DNA of 64,000 nucleotides from the NCBI GenBank assembly GCA_900768685.1, contig CAAGDX010000034.1:124001-188000 (forward strand), read 5' to 3'. The position numbers were made by a program, and so were the translations under genes. The stretch is from Bacteroidales bacterium (GTDB lineage Bacteria > Bacteroidota > Bacteroidia > Bacteroidales > Muribaculaceae). Under the pieces are notes generated by a model. It was not told where the DNA came from, made no database searches, and saw only the letters and a program-made list of their open reading frames with translations. Each line of letters begins with the position of its first letter. Position 1 is the first letter of the stretch. Shown piece by piece: positions 28,326 through 37,209 of the stretch.

Positions 28326-29358
28326 TTATACACCCCATTTCAACTAAACTGTTAAACTGTTCTTTCTGAAGCCTAAAAAAACCCCAATAAATACCTTCAG
28401 GCACATTTAGCTTATCAATAATGTCCCCTCTTGTAATTCTCTTTTGAAAAGCAAAATTATACATCATCTTTATTACGACATAATTCTTTTTATACCATGA
28501 GAGAAGTTCTCTTTCAGAAAAAACACTATACTTTTTCGTATATTCTAAAAAATCATCAATTGACACAAAATCAGTTTTTGTTTTAACTTCCTCTATAACA
28601 CAGACAGAAGTAACTACACTTCTATATCTCGCAGGACCAGTTCCATCAGAAGTTCTATAAACAACAACGACATCCCCCTTTTTGAGAAGTGCTGTATCCT
28701 TGATAAAACTAATGTAAATTTTATGTATACTATTTGTATAAGAAACGTCTGTTATTAATTCCGCTTTTTGAGATAGCTCATTTTTTAATATGGAATCAGG
28801 AAATAATTTTGTGTGGAATTTTGGATAAATTGATAATACGTATATATTACGTTTGCTCAAACCTGTTATTATTGGAAAATCCTTTAAGTCGTCGTTCACG
28901 TTATTTTTTAGTTTTCGCACTAACACCAATTCTTCCCCTTTCTTGGTTTTCTCCTCAAATCCAAATTCCTTGAACATTGATATCAACTTTTCATGTACTG
29001 GGAATACTGTTACGTATATTTCTTCAAAAGATCCTCTCATTGCCGTATCAAAGATTATTTTTAGGAATTTTTCTCCCATAAGAGTATTGTGTGGGGTTAT
29101 TTTAAAAGTTCCTATTTTCAGTCTTCGGCAAAGTGGATTGTTGGGAAATAAGTTTATACTTTCTGAACTTTCGTCCTTTAAGTAAAGGAAAGCATCAATT
29201 TCGTTCTCTTCATTATAATGAACAAATGCCTCTTCGTTAAATTCCTTTTTCCGTTGAAACCAGTTGTCAAATTCCGGATAACTCGTTTTTAGGGATGCAA
29301 AAAATTTTGAACCTAAGTCAATTTCAGAGAATTTTCTCTTTGTTATTATATCATCCAT
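28303..29358 (-). CDS. GNAT acetyltransferase with C-terminal PUA/ASCH-like domain
   Basis: This is a 351-residue two-domain protein. Residues about 1-155 look like a GNAT fold (FLYLKDES...RLKIGTFKI...FEEIYVTVFP...LISMFKEFGFEE). Residues about 170-351 look like an EVE/ASCH/PUA-type domain (YVLSIYPKFHTKLFPDS, KGDVVVVYRTSD, YWGFFRLQKEQF). Similar GNAT-PUA fusions exist next to ASCH genes, but I know of no assigned reaction. It is first of the cassette, about 60 nt downstream of the glycosyltransferase gene. An AT-rich gap (29359-29420) could hold a promoter, but no consensus is seen. Confidence 0.72.
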   Translation of the reverse strand: MDDIITKRKFSEIDLGSKFFASLKTSYPEFDNWFQRKKEFNEEAFVHYNEENEIDAFLYLKDESSESINLFPNNPLCRRLKIGTFKITPHNTLMGEKFLKIIFDTAMRGSFEEIYVTVFPVHEKLISMFKEFGFEEKTKKGEELVLVRKLKNNVNDDLKDFPIITGLSKRNIYVLSIYPKFHTKLFPDSILKNELSQKAELITDVSYTNSIHKIYISFIKDTALLKKGDVVVVYRTSDGTGPARYRSVVTSVCVIEEVKTKTDFVSIDDFLEYTKKYSVFSERELLSWYKKNYVVIKMMYNFAFQKRITRGDIIDKLNVPEGIYWGFFRLQKEQFNSLVEMGCINEGFIVD

Positions 29359-29420
29359 TTGTTTTATTATGTATTATTGTTATAAATGATGTATCATAAT
29401 AATTTCTCTGTAATTATAAC

Positions 29421-30536
29421 CTAACTCGTTTTAATCGTTTTCAAATACTCAACATATTTTTCTGCAACCTTCTCCCACGTATAACTGTCACGCACTTTGC
29501 AAAAATTATATTCCGTCATTTCTGACATGTTCCCAGCAGCGGAAACTGCTTGTTCTAAAGCATTGCGGAGGGTATCCACATCCTCTGCTTTACACCAGAA
29601 CGCCTTGTCATCGTCAAGAACTTCACGATTTGCCGGGATATCACTCGCCACAACGGGCAGACGGTAACTCATCGCTTCAAGAAGGGAAATTGAAAGACCC
29701 TCAATAGTTGACGGAATGCAGAATGAAAACGCATTGCGGAGTAGTTGCTCCTTGTCCTTGCCAAAAACGGCATCTGTGAACACTACATTCGGATTGTCCT
29801 TGCCAAGACTATGCAACATCTCCACATAATCCGGAGCAGCAGGATTATTTCCGGCAATGACAAGTTTATATCCGACGCATTTCGCCTCGTTAAAAGCCCT
29901 AATCAGATAGTCGGGATTCTTATCTTGAACAAGACGTGCGAGGTACAGGAAATATTTGCCTTTCTCCAGACCAAAACGCCCTAAAATCTCCGAATCATTC
30001 TTTGCAGACACTTCTGGCAGATTTATAGCAGTTGGAATAGTAACTGCATATAGTCCGTGATGCTCCTTGAAATACTGAGTTTGTGCTTCACTGCACATTA
30101 TCAGATGTGGAGTAATCTTCACAGCTACATACTCCATCATTTTCATCAATTTTTGCTGAAAACCGGAGTATTTAGTTCGTTGCCAACCATGTCCATGTCC
30201 TTGCATCAAGCTTGGAATGCCAAAAAGACGAGCAATAGGGCTGCTCATAGCTGGAGGCCATGCATTATAGTGAATCGCATCAACGCCCTTTATGCGTAAA
30301 ACCGTTCGGAGCGTAGCTTTCAGTCCGCACCACGGTTTGCAGAGCAGATTGCTTTTAAATCCTTTGTGATAAATCACACGGAAGCCATTCACCACCTCCT
30401 CACGATTGCAGTCACTTTCACAAAAAACAATAGGCTCATGCCCCATCCTCACAATCTGAGTAGCAAGATTATACATATAGTTCTCTATGCCACCCAGATT
30501 ATGGATGTCACGCCCACCAATAAATACTATTTTCAT
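29421..30536 (-). CDS. Glycosyltransferase family 4
   Basis: A 371-residue GT-B enzyme. The N-terminal GGRDIHNLGGIENYMYNLA is the acceptor-side glycine loop. The C-terminal domain has the FCIPSTIEGLSISLLEAM donor-binding EX7E region. It probably adds a sugar to the lipid-linked repeat unit at the cytoplasmic face. It sits at the 3' side of the L-FucNAc genes, where a FucNAc transferase is often found, but the donor cannot be assigned. Confidence 0.88.
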   Translation of the reverse strand: MKIVFIGGRDIHNLGGIENYMYNLATQIVRMGHEPIVFCESDCNREEVVNGFRVIYHKGFKSNLLCKPWCGLKATLRTVLRIKGVDAIHYNAWPPAMSSPIARLFGIPSLMQGHGHGWQRTKYSGFQQKLMKMMEYVAVKITPHLIMCSEAQTQYFKEHHGLYAVTIPTAINLPEVSAKNDSEILGRFGLEKGKYFLYLARLVQDKNPDYLIRAFNEAKCVGYKLVIAGNNPAAPDYVEMLHSLGKDNPNVVFTDAVFGKDKEQLLRNAFSFCIPSTIEGLSISLLEAMSYRLPVVASDIPANREVLDDDKAFWCKAEDVDTLRNALEQAVSAAGNMSEMTEYNFCKVRDSYTWEKVAEKYVEYLKTIKTS

Positions 30537-30550
30537 CAGGATATAAGGAT

Positions 30551-31027
30551 TTATACCTTGTATTGAATATCACGTTTTTTTATAAACTTTGCCGGATTTC
30601 CTCCCCATATTTCGCCTGCGGGAACATCCTTTGTTACTACGGAACCGGCAGCAATCACAGCGTCATCACCTATTTCAACAGAATTAACTATCACGGTATT
30701 AACGCCAATAAATACTCTATCTCCAATTGTGACTTTTCCTAAATACATGCCACGGTCTGTGGGATTGAAAAAGTGCGTCAAAATGTGTGTGCCCTCAGTT
30801 ATAGCTGATCTATCACCAATCTCCACCAGGTCCGGTCTAATGCCGTCAAAATGCACATCAGCACCAATATACGCACGTCCTTTGAATTTTACCCCCCCCC
30901 ATTTCAAAAGCCGTTGACGCATAGCTGGCGTTAAAAATGAGCTACGACTAAAGATAACAAACAGTTTGGCAAACAGCCTCCTAATCGGGTATGAGGTCTT
31001 ACCCAATTTGTCAAATTTCGGATTCAT
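30551..31027 (-). CDS. Hexapeptide-repeat acyltransferase with an internal G9 tract
   Basis: This 158-residue left-handed beta-helix acyltransferase has hexapeptide repeats IGDRSAITEGTHI, IGDRVFIGVNTVIV and IGDDAVIAAGSVVTKDVPAG, and ends IWGGNPAKFIKKR. It is probably an O-acetyltransferase acting on the polysaccharide. Codons 43-46 (KWGGV) contain nine consecutive G on the coding strand (30892-30900), so one-base slippage would truncate it after about 45 residues. In this assembly the frame is intact. Confidence 0.88.
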   Translation of the reverse strand: MNPKFDKLGKTSYPIRRLFAKLFVIFSRSSFLTPAMRQRLLKWGGVKFKGRAYIGADVHFDGIRPDLVEIGDRSAITEGTHILTHFFNPTDRGMYLGKVTIGDRVFIGVNTVIVNSVEIGDDAVIAAGSVVTKDVPAGEIWGGNPAKFIKKRDIQYKV

Positions 31028-31042
31028 ATAACACCTTAGATT

Positions 31043-32176
31043 TCAATTATCCTCAAACATTATTTTCAATAGCTTGTTTGTTTCTATATCGCTGCTAAAA
31101 TGTTGCATAGCCACCAGTTTTCCGTTCATTCCCACAGTCGTAGCATTCGCTTCGTTTGAAGAAACTTCAATCATTTTGTCTGCTATGGATTTCGGATTTC
31201 CGGCGGCTGCTATGAATGCACTATGACCGTCTTTTAGGAAATCTGTAATGTTGCCAACATCAGTCAAAACAACAGGGCGACCTGACAGTAGATATTCTCC
31301 AAGTTTTGTTGGAAAACCATATTTTGCTTGTAAATTATCCGGACGTGCCAAAACAAGCATTTCCGAATTACCCAGTAAAGCCGGCATTTCATTAGGCGAT
31401 ACGAGACCTGTAAAAGTCACCAAATCTTCAATTCCTGAGTCTTTAAGTATTTTTATATAATTATTTTTTTGTATTTCAGAACGAACAGGCCCTATTATTA
31501 GCAATTTCCTATTTGAAAACAAAGAGTGGTATAGGATGAATGAATAAATCAAGTCTGAGACTCCGTCCTTACTGTCATCACAAATGTTTCCGCAATAAGC
31601 TATATATTTTTCTTTATTGGGTACTTGAGACAGTTTATCAAATCGTTCCGAATCTACAATCATATTGATTACTGTTACATTCTGCACCCCATTATTTCTA
31701 AAGTATTCTTTCAAATTACTTGATATTACAATCATACCCTTTACTTTTTTCCACAGCCATTTATACACCGAAAATGGATAAATTTTTGGTGGAAACAACT
31801 CGGGGAACTCAGTCAATTCAAACCATGTCTGATTTCTTCTCAACAAAACGAATAGTGGCAAATAATCTTGTGAACTGTAAAGTAGTATTTTGTCTCTCTT
31901 ATTTATTGAAAAAATCAAAAAAAATAATGCAGTAAAAAATGATAATAAATAGGCAATTGGTTTACATTTAATTTTACAAGCCAACAAACCGTAAATATTG
32001 ATTTCTTTATCTTGTTTGTAATCTTTAGTATTATTGCTTAACAGTGACACAATTTTTACATCATATCCTTGTTTTGATGCACTTTTGGCATAAGCCAACA
32101 GTCTGTTACAGGCTGCAGCACCATAACTGAAGTTTCTGATTACAAAAAATATTTTTCCTTTATTGTTTTTCATCAC
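31043..32176 (-). CDS. Glycosyltransferase family 4
   Basis: A 377-residue GT-B glycosyltransferase. The donor-binding part has LARPDNLQAKYGFPTKLGEYLLSG and VVLTDVGN. It resembles the glycosyltransferase at 37210-38382 (shared AAxNRLxAYA N-terminus and GFPTKLGEY block), so the two are likely paralogues acting on related acceptors. It overlaps the preceding glycosyltransferase gene by 17 nt. AT-rich, like most transferase genes of the locus. Confidence 0.87.
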   Translation of the reverse strand: MMKNNKGKIFFVIRNFSYGAAACNRLLAYAKSASKQGYDVKIVSLLSNNTKDYKQDKEINIYGLLACKIKCKPIAYLLSFFTALFFLIFSINKRDKILLYSSQDYLPLFVLLRRNQTWFELTEFPELFPPKIYPFSVYKWLWKKVKGMIVISSNLKEYFRNNGVQNVTVINMIVDSERFDKLSQVPNKEKYIAYCGNICDDSKDGVSDLIYSFILYHSLFSNRKLLIIGPVRSEIQKNNYIKILKDSGIEDLVTFTGLVSPNEMPALLGNSEMLVLARPDNLQAKYGFPTKLGEYLLSGRPVVLTDVGNITDFLKDGHSAFIAAAGNPKSIADKMIEVSSNEANATTVGMNGKLVAMQHFSSDIETNKLLKIMFEDN

Positions 32177-33221
32177 TATTTATCAAAGATTGATATGATT
32201 CTCTAAATTTCTCTACAGAATATTCCGTATGTAAAATTTCATTCCCTTTACGTCCCATTTCAGCACGCATCTGCGACGAGCTAGACAACTTTAGCAGCTT
32301 TGAAGAAATTGTATCAATATCCTTTATATTCGTGATATATCCATTAACTCCATCTCTCACTAAATGACTGTTGTCACCAACATTTGTAGCTATGATTGGC
32401 AATGAAGCATCCATGGCTTCCATTATACTATTGCTTGTTCCTTCAAATAAGGATGTGGAGAGGTAAATGTCACTGTCGAGAAGATGCTCAATGATTTTTG
32501 GCGGATTAATCAATATTTTTACCTTATCATCAATAGAGTGAATTTTCACCATTTGCCTGATTTCACTTTCAAGTTCACCATGACCTATTATTTTAAATCT
32601 CAGCCTTTCATCCTGTTTAGAAGCCATTGCAAAAGCACCTATAGCGGTTGCATAGTCTTTTTGAGCTACAAATCTTGCCACTGTTATCACTTCTACAAAT
32701 TCCCGTTCATGGTGAACTTTGTAATCATGAGGGCTCGGATAACAATTAGGTATTACAATTTGCTTTTTAATCCCAAATTTTGAAAACACATCAACTCCTG
32801 CAAAATTATTGACGATAGCGGAAGTTGCAAACTGAGATGCAATACGCTCTAAAACAATTTTCCCTTTTGGCAGATAAGCATTTCTCAGACCCAAATATAT
32901 TTTCTTTACGCCACAAAGTCGTCCAACAATTGTCCCATAAAAATCAGGAGCCGTCAGGTAACAAAACATAGTGTCAAACTTGCCTTTTCGGATGGTTTTT
33001 CCCAGCTGCCACATCTTTTGCAACATAGACCCGCTAAGTTTGATTATATCTTCATCCTCAAGTCCGGAAATTTTTACTAATTCCGGCTCAAACCCGCTTT
33101 TCGGATAAAATAATACAATCTTGACGTTAAAGTCATCTTTTAATACGGAGGCAAGAAGAGCCGCTTGCTTTTCACACCCTCCTTTTTTCAGCGTAGGAAT
33201 ACAAATTAAAATGTTTTTCAT
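32160..33221 (-). CDS. Glycosyltransferase family 4
   Basis: A 353-residue GT-B enzyme starting at MKNILICIPTLKKGGCEKQA. The open frame extends six codons further but would overlap the 2-epimerase gene, so 33221 is preferred. The C-terminal block STSLFEGTSNSIMEAM is the GT4 donor site. It follows CapG by 2 nt, the position of a FucNAc transferase (WbuB-like) in some L-FucNAc operons. That assignment is tentative. Confidence 0.86.
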   Translation of the reverse strand: MKNILICIPTLKKGGCEKQAALLASVLKDDFNVKIVLFYPKSGFEPELVKISGLEDEDIIKLSGSMLQKMWQLGKTIRKGKFDTMFCYLTAPDFYGTIVGRLCGVKKIYLGLRNAYLPKGKIVLERIASQFATSAIVNNFAGVDVFSKFGIKKQIVIPNCYPSPHDYKVHHEREFVEVITVARFVAQKDYATAIGAFAMASKQDERLRFKIIGHGELESEIRQMVKIHSIDDKVKILINPPKIIEHLLDSDIYLSTSLFEGTSNSIMEAMDASLPIIATNVGDNSHLVRDGVNGYITNIKDIDTISSKLLKLSSSSQMRAEMGRKGNEILHTEYSVEKFRESYQSLINSDEKQ

Positions 33222-33223
33222 TA

Positions 33224-34393
33224 CTAAGGTTTTCTCCACACCATTTTATTTACTATTCCGGTGTAACTCTGAATGATTTTTACGATTTTGGTGCTTACGT
33301 TTTCGTCTGTGTAAGTGGGGACGGGAATGCCGTTGTCTCCGTTACGGTTCATTTCTACTGCGGTGGTGACGGCTTGAAGCAGATCTTTTGTGTTTATGCC
33401 TGCGAGGATGAAGCATCCTTTGTCTAATGCTTCCGGACGCTCTGTGGAGGTGCGGATGCATACGGCAGGGAACGGGTGTCCTACTGATGTGAAGAATGAA
33501 CTCTCCTCCGGCAGTGTACCGCTATCGCTAACTACGGCAAATGCGTTCATCTGCAGACAGTTGTAGTCGTGGAAGCCGAGTGGCTCATGCTGTATCACTC
33601 TCGGGTCAAGTGTAAATCCTCTTGTTTCCAGGCGTTTGCGGCTACGTGGGTGGCAGCTGTAGAGAATTGGCATGCCGTATTTTTCTGCCAGTGCATTTAT
33701 TGCATTAAAGAGTGAGAGGAAGTTCTGCTCTGCGTCTATGTTTTCTTCGCGGTGTGCGGAAAGGAGGATGTATTTGCCTTTTTCCAGCCCTAAGCGACTA
33801 TGTACGTCACTGGCTTCTATTTCTGTCAGGTTTTCATGGAGCACTTCCGCCATTGGAGAGCCGCTGACGTAGGTTCGTTGCGGTGCCACACTTGATGCGT
33901 TGAGGTATCTGCGTGCATGCTCGGAGTAGCAGATGTTCACATCGCTGATGATATCCACTATTCGGCGGTTTGTTTCTTCCGGCAGACATTCATCAAAGCA
34001 GCGGTTGCCTGCTTCCATGTGGAAGATTGGTATATGGAGGCGTTTTGCACCTATCACGCTCAAACAGGAGTTTGTGTCGCCAAGTACGAGAACTGCATCG
34101 GGCTGAGTTGCTACCATCAGTTTGTATGAAGCGTTTATGATATTGCCCATTGTGGCTCCAAGGTCATCACCTACAGCGTTCATATACACTTCCGGGTCTG
34201 CGAGTTTGAGGTCACGGAAGAAAATGCCGTTAAGGTTGTAGTCGTAGTTCTGCCCGGTGTGTGCGAGGATTACGTCAAAGTATTTTCTGCACTTGTTTAT
34301 TACTGCGGCAAGGCGGATTATTTCCGGACGTGTGCCTACAATTATCAGCAGTTTTAGTCTGCCATCGTTTTTGAATGAGGCTGTTTTATCCAT
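33224..34393 (-). CDS. capG: UDP-N-acetyl-6-deoxy-talosamine 2-epimerase (CapG/FnlC)
   Basis: A 389-residue non-hydrolysing UDP-GlcNAc 2-epimerase-fold enzyme (GTRPEIIRLA at the N-terminus, HMEAGNRCFDECLPEETNRR, SDSGTLPEESSF). Alone it could be read as WecB. The CapE and CapF genes directly upstream make the last step of UDP-L-FucNAc synthesis the better reading. The gap to capF is 5 nt. Confidence 0.88.
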   Translation of the reverse strand: MDKTASFKNDGRLKLLIIVGTRPEIIRLAAVINKCRKYFDVILAHTGQNYDYNLNGIFFRDLKLADPEVYMNAVGDDLGATMGNIINASYKLMVATQPDAVLVLGDTNSCLSVIGAKRLHIPIFHMEAGNRCFDECLPEETNRRIVDIISDVNICYSEHARRYLNASSVAPQRTYVSGSPMAEVLHENLTEIEASDVHSRLGLEKGKYILLSAHREENIDAEQNFLSLFNAINALAEKYGMPILYSCHPRSRKRLETRGFTLDPRVIQHEPLGFHDYNCLQMNAFAVVSDSGTLPEESSFFTSVGHPFPAVCIRTSTERPEALDKGCFILAGINTKDLLQAVTTAVEMNRNGDNGIPVPTYTDENVSTKIVKIIQSYTGIVNKMVWRKP

Positions 34394-34398
34394 AAATA

Positions 34399-35607
34399 TT
34401 ATTGTTTTTCTACAGGGTCAAAATATGTGTCGGGGCGGTTTGGGTCAAAAATTTCGTTGCAATACATCACGGTCACAAGGTCTTCGGTGTCTGACAGGTT
34501 GATGATGTTGTGGGTATATCCGGGCAGCATTATCACGCTTTGGATTTTGTCTCCGCTCACTTCATAATTTATCACTTCGTCTGTTCCTTCTTTACGCATC
34601 TGTATCAATCCGTGACCTTTCACAACGATGAATTGCTCCCACTTTGTGTTGTGCCAGTGTTGACCTTTTGTAATGCCCGGCTTGGAAATATTTATGCTCA
34701 CTTGTCCGCATTTGGGTGTGTGGACAAGTTCCGTGAATGAGCCTCGGGCATCGCAGTTCATTTTAAGGTCAAAAACGGCTTTTTCCGCAGGGAGATAACT
34801 CAGATATGTGCTGAAAAGGCGTTTTGCAAAACTGTCGGCGGAAATTTCCGGAATCATCAGAGTTTGAGGCATTTCTGCAAACTTGTGAAGAAGATTTACG
34901 ATTTCTCCAAGAGTTGCACGGTGTGTTACCGGGCAATAGCAATATCTGCCTGCTTCGTTTGGCATTACTTGCAGACCCTCAAATTCACACTTGTGTTCTT
35001 TGCCTTGCAGTGCGGCAATCATCTCTTCCACAAGGTCATCTATATACAACAGTTCCAACTCAACACTCGGGTCATTTACCGTTATGGGTAAATCATTCGC
35101 AATATTGTTGCAAAACGTTGCCACTGCTGAATTATAGTTCGGTCTGCACCATTTTCCGTAGAGGTTTGGAAAACGATACACTAGCACTTTGACGCCATTT
35201 TCTTCGCCATAGCGGAAAAACAGTTCTTCACCTGCTTTTTTGGAGCGGCCATACTCGCTGTTTCCAAAGCGACCTGTCAGCGATGCCTGTGCAGAAGACG
35301 ACAGCATTACGGGACAACGGTTGCCGTGCTTTTTTAGCGTTTCCAAAAGCGTGGAGGCAAACCCGAAGTTTCCCTCCATATATTCTTTCTCATCTTTTGG
35401 GCGATTTACCCCGGCAAGATTGAAAACAAAGTCGCACTTGGAGCAATATTCATCAAGTTGCTCCTCTGTGGAGTTGATGTCATACTCATAGACCTCGCTC
35501 ACTGTCAATTCGCCATAACAGCGAGCCTTACCGTCGCGTATATTTTTAAGTTGTGCACAAAGATTTTTACCAACAAACCCTGCCGCACCTGTTACTAATA
35601 TTTTCAT
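34399..35607 (-). CDS. capF: CapF/FnlB: bifunctional epimerase-reductase with cupin domain
   Basis: Acts on the CapE product in UDP-L-FucNAc synthesis (C3 epimerisation and NADPH reduction). In 402 residues it has an N-terminal SDR with VTGAAGFVGKNL and EYGRSKKAGE (YxxxK) and a C-terminal cupin of about 110 residues (KGQHWHNTKWEQFIVVKGH). This architecture is diagnostic of CapF. It lies between wbuC and capG. Confidence 0.92.
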   Translation of the reverse strand: MKILVTGAAGFVGKNLCAQLKNIRDGKARCYGELTVSEVYEYDINSTEEQLDEYCSKCDFVFNLAGVNRPKDEKEYMEGNFGFASTLLETLKKHGNRCPVMLSSSAQASLTGRFGNSEYGRSKKAGEELFFRYGEENGVKVLVYRFPNLYGKWCRPNYNSAVATFCNNIANDLPITVNDPSVELELLYIDDLVEEMIAALQGKEHKCEFEGLQVMPNEAGRYCYCPVTHRATLGEIVNLLHKFAEMPQTLMIPEISADSFAKRLFSTYLSYLPAEKAVFDLKMNCDARGSFTELVHTPKCGQVSINISKPGITKGQHWHNTKWEQFIVVKGHGLIQMRKEGTDEVINYEVSGDKIQSVIMLPGYTHNIINLSDTEDLVTVMYCNEIFDPNRPDTYFDPVEKQ

Positions 35608-35619
35608 TATGGTATGTTT

Positions 35620-36006
35620 TTATTTGCACGTAGTGCTGTTGTCATCGTATCTGCCGTCTTTTGCCTCAAAAATCACCGTTCCCGGCTCCAAGCATACAAG
35701 ACTGTGCCACTGCCCCTGCGGAATTTGAAGACCAAGGCAATCGCTACCCTCTCGCAACTCAAAAACGGCAGTTTCTTTGCCGTCTTCATCATAGAAAATC
35801 TCTCGCACTGCACCTCGGAGTATCACCACTGTTTCGTCAGACTTTTCATGGCGATGAATCGGCAATACTGTTCCGGGCTCAAGGGCATTAAGCATACGCT
35901 GGCTGCCGTCTTCCGGTGTAGTACGCAAGTCATAGTTCATACGCAAGCGTTCGCTACTGCGAGCCTTGCTGCAAAGTGCATCAAGAAAAGAATTGTCTAT
36001 CACCAT
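35620..36006 (-). CDS. wbuC: WbuC-family cupin protein
   Basis: A 128-residue single cupin. The motif LPIHRHEKSDETVVILRG gives metal-binding histidines and a glutamate. WbuC-type proteins accompany L-FucNAc operons; their reaction is not firmly known to me. It overlaps the capE stop codon by one base (TAATG), so it is translationally coupled. Confidence 0.85.
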   Translation of the reverse strand: MVIDNSFLDALCSKARSSERLRMNYDLRTTPEDGSQRMLNALEPGTVLPIHRHEKSDETVVILRGAVREIFYDEDGKETAVFELREGSDCLGLQIPQGQWHSLVCLEPGTVIFEAKDGRYDDNSTTCK

Positions 36007-37079
36007 TATTCGCTGCGAATTTCACGTGACTTGATGCTATCTATCATACCCAAGTCTGCCTGCACGAAACGAAGACGCAGAAGTTGCTCCTTCATACCAG
36101 CAACGTCAAGACGCAGAGTATTATGACTGTGATAATCTTCTATTTTAGACACTTGCTCGTTGCCCTCCGTAAAAAATTTGTCATAGTTCAAATCACGAGT
36201 GTCACAAGGTATTCGGTAATAATTACCCATATCTATAGCCTTTGCCATCTCTTCGCGAGTCACAAGAGTCTCGTATAGTTTCTCGCCATGGCGAGTGCCA
36301 ATCACTTTCACCTCCGTTTCGCCATACTTCGGATTTATTTGAGCATAAAGTTCCTTCAGAGCTTGAGCCAAAGTAGAAAGCGTGGCAGCAGGAGCCTTTT
36401 GCACAAACAGGTCACCATTATGCCCGTGAGTGAAAGCATAGACAACGAGATCCACAGCATCGTCAAGCGTCATCATAAAGCGAGTCATATTCGGGTCCGT
36501 GATAGTGATTGGCTTGCTGTCCATAATCTGCTCAACCCAGAGAGGAATCACACTGCCGCGGCTCGCCATAACATTGCCGTAACGAGTGCAGCAGATAGTA
36601 GTGGCGGCATTTTCGCCCAATTCGCGACCTTTTGCAATCGCCACTTTCTCCATCAGAGCCTTGGAGATACCCATAGCATTTATCGGGTATGCGGCTTTGT
36701 CTGTAGAAAGGACCACCACATTCTTCACTCCATGCTCAATTGCAGACAGTAGCACATTGTTTGTGCCAACAACATTCGTCATCGTAGCCTCCATCGGGAA
36801 AAACTCGCAAGACGGAACCTGCTTCAGTGCAGCCGCAGAAAAAACATAGTCAACGCCACGCATAGCCACGTCAACACTCGTTTTGTTTCTCACGTCACCG
36901 ATATAAAACTTCACCTTTGGATTTTGGAGTGCATGACGCATATCGTCTTGCTTCTTCTCATCACGTGAAAAAATACGGATTTCCTTGATATCGCTATCCA
37001 AAAAGCGACGTAGCACAGCATTACCAAACGACCCTGTGCCGCCTGTTATCAACAGGACTTTGTCCTTAAATATTGACAT
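36006..37079 (-). CDS. capE: CapE/FnlA: UDP-GlcNAc 4,6-dehydratase (5-inverting)
   Basis: First enzyme of UDP-L-FucNAc synthesis. The start at MSIFKDKVLLITGG is preferred to an upstream ATG seven codons earlier. The protein has 357 residues with the Rossmann motif TGGTGSFG, STDKAAYPINAMGISKALME (the expected S-M-K-type triad region typical of CapE/FlaA1 enzymes rather than YxxxK), and GTRHGEKLYETLVTREE. It is first of the capE-wbuC-capF-capG block. Confidence 0.93.
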   Translation of the reverse strand: MSIFKDKVLLITGGTGSFGNAVLRRFLDSDIKEIRIFSRDEKKQDDMRHALQNPKVKFYIGDVRNKTSVDVAMRGVDYVFSAAALKQVPSCEFFPMEATMTNVVGTNNVLLSAIEHGVKNVVVLSTDKAAYPINAMGISKALMEKVAIAKGRELGENAATTICCTRYGNVMASRGSVIPLWVEQIMDSKPITITDPNMTRFMMTLDDAVDLVVYAFTHGHNGDLFVQKAPAATLSTLAQALKELYAQINPKYGETEVKVIGTRHGEKLYETLVTREEMAKAIDMGNYYRIPCDTRDLNYDKFFTEGNEQVSKIEDYHSHNTLRLDVAGMKEQLLRLRFVQADLGMIDSIKSREIRSE

Positions 37080-37209
37080 TGAAAAAATGAATTTATACAC
37101 TCGTATTTGCTGAATAGTGAGTCAAATACGGGTGATTTGTTATTTATTTAATTATTGTTGCGTAATTATCAACTACACTCCACTATCATTTCTATCCCAA
37201 CAACAATAA

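Noticed and set aside
33224..34393. WecB (UDP-GlcNAc 2-epimerase for ManNAc)
   Set aside because: Possible by fold, but directly following capE-wbuC-capF it fits CapG/FnlC better, and no ManNAc dehydrogenase is present.
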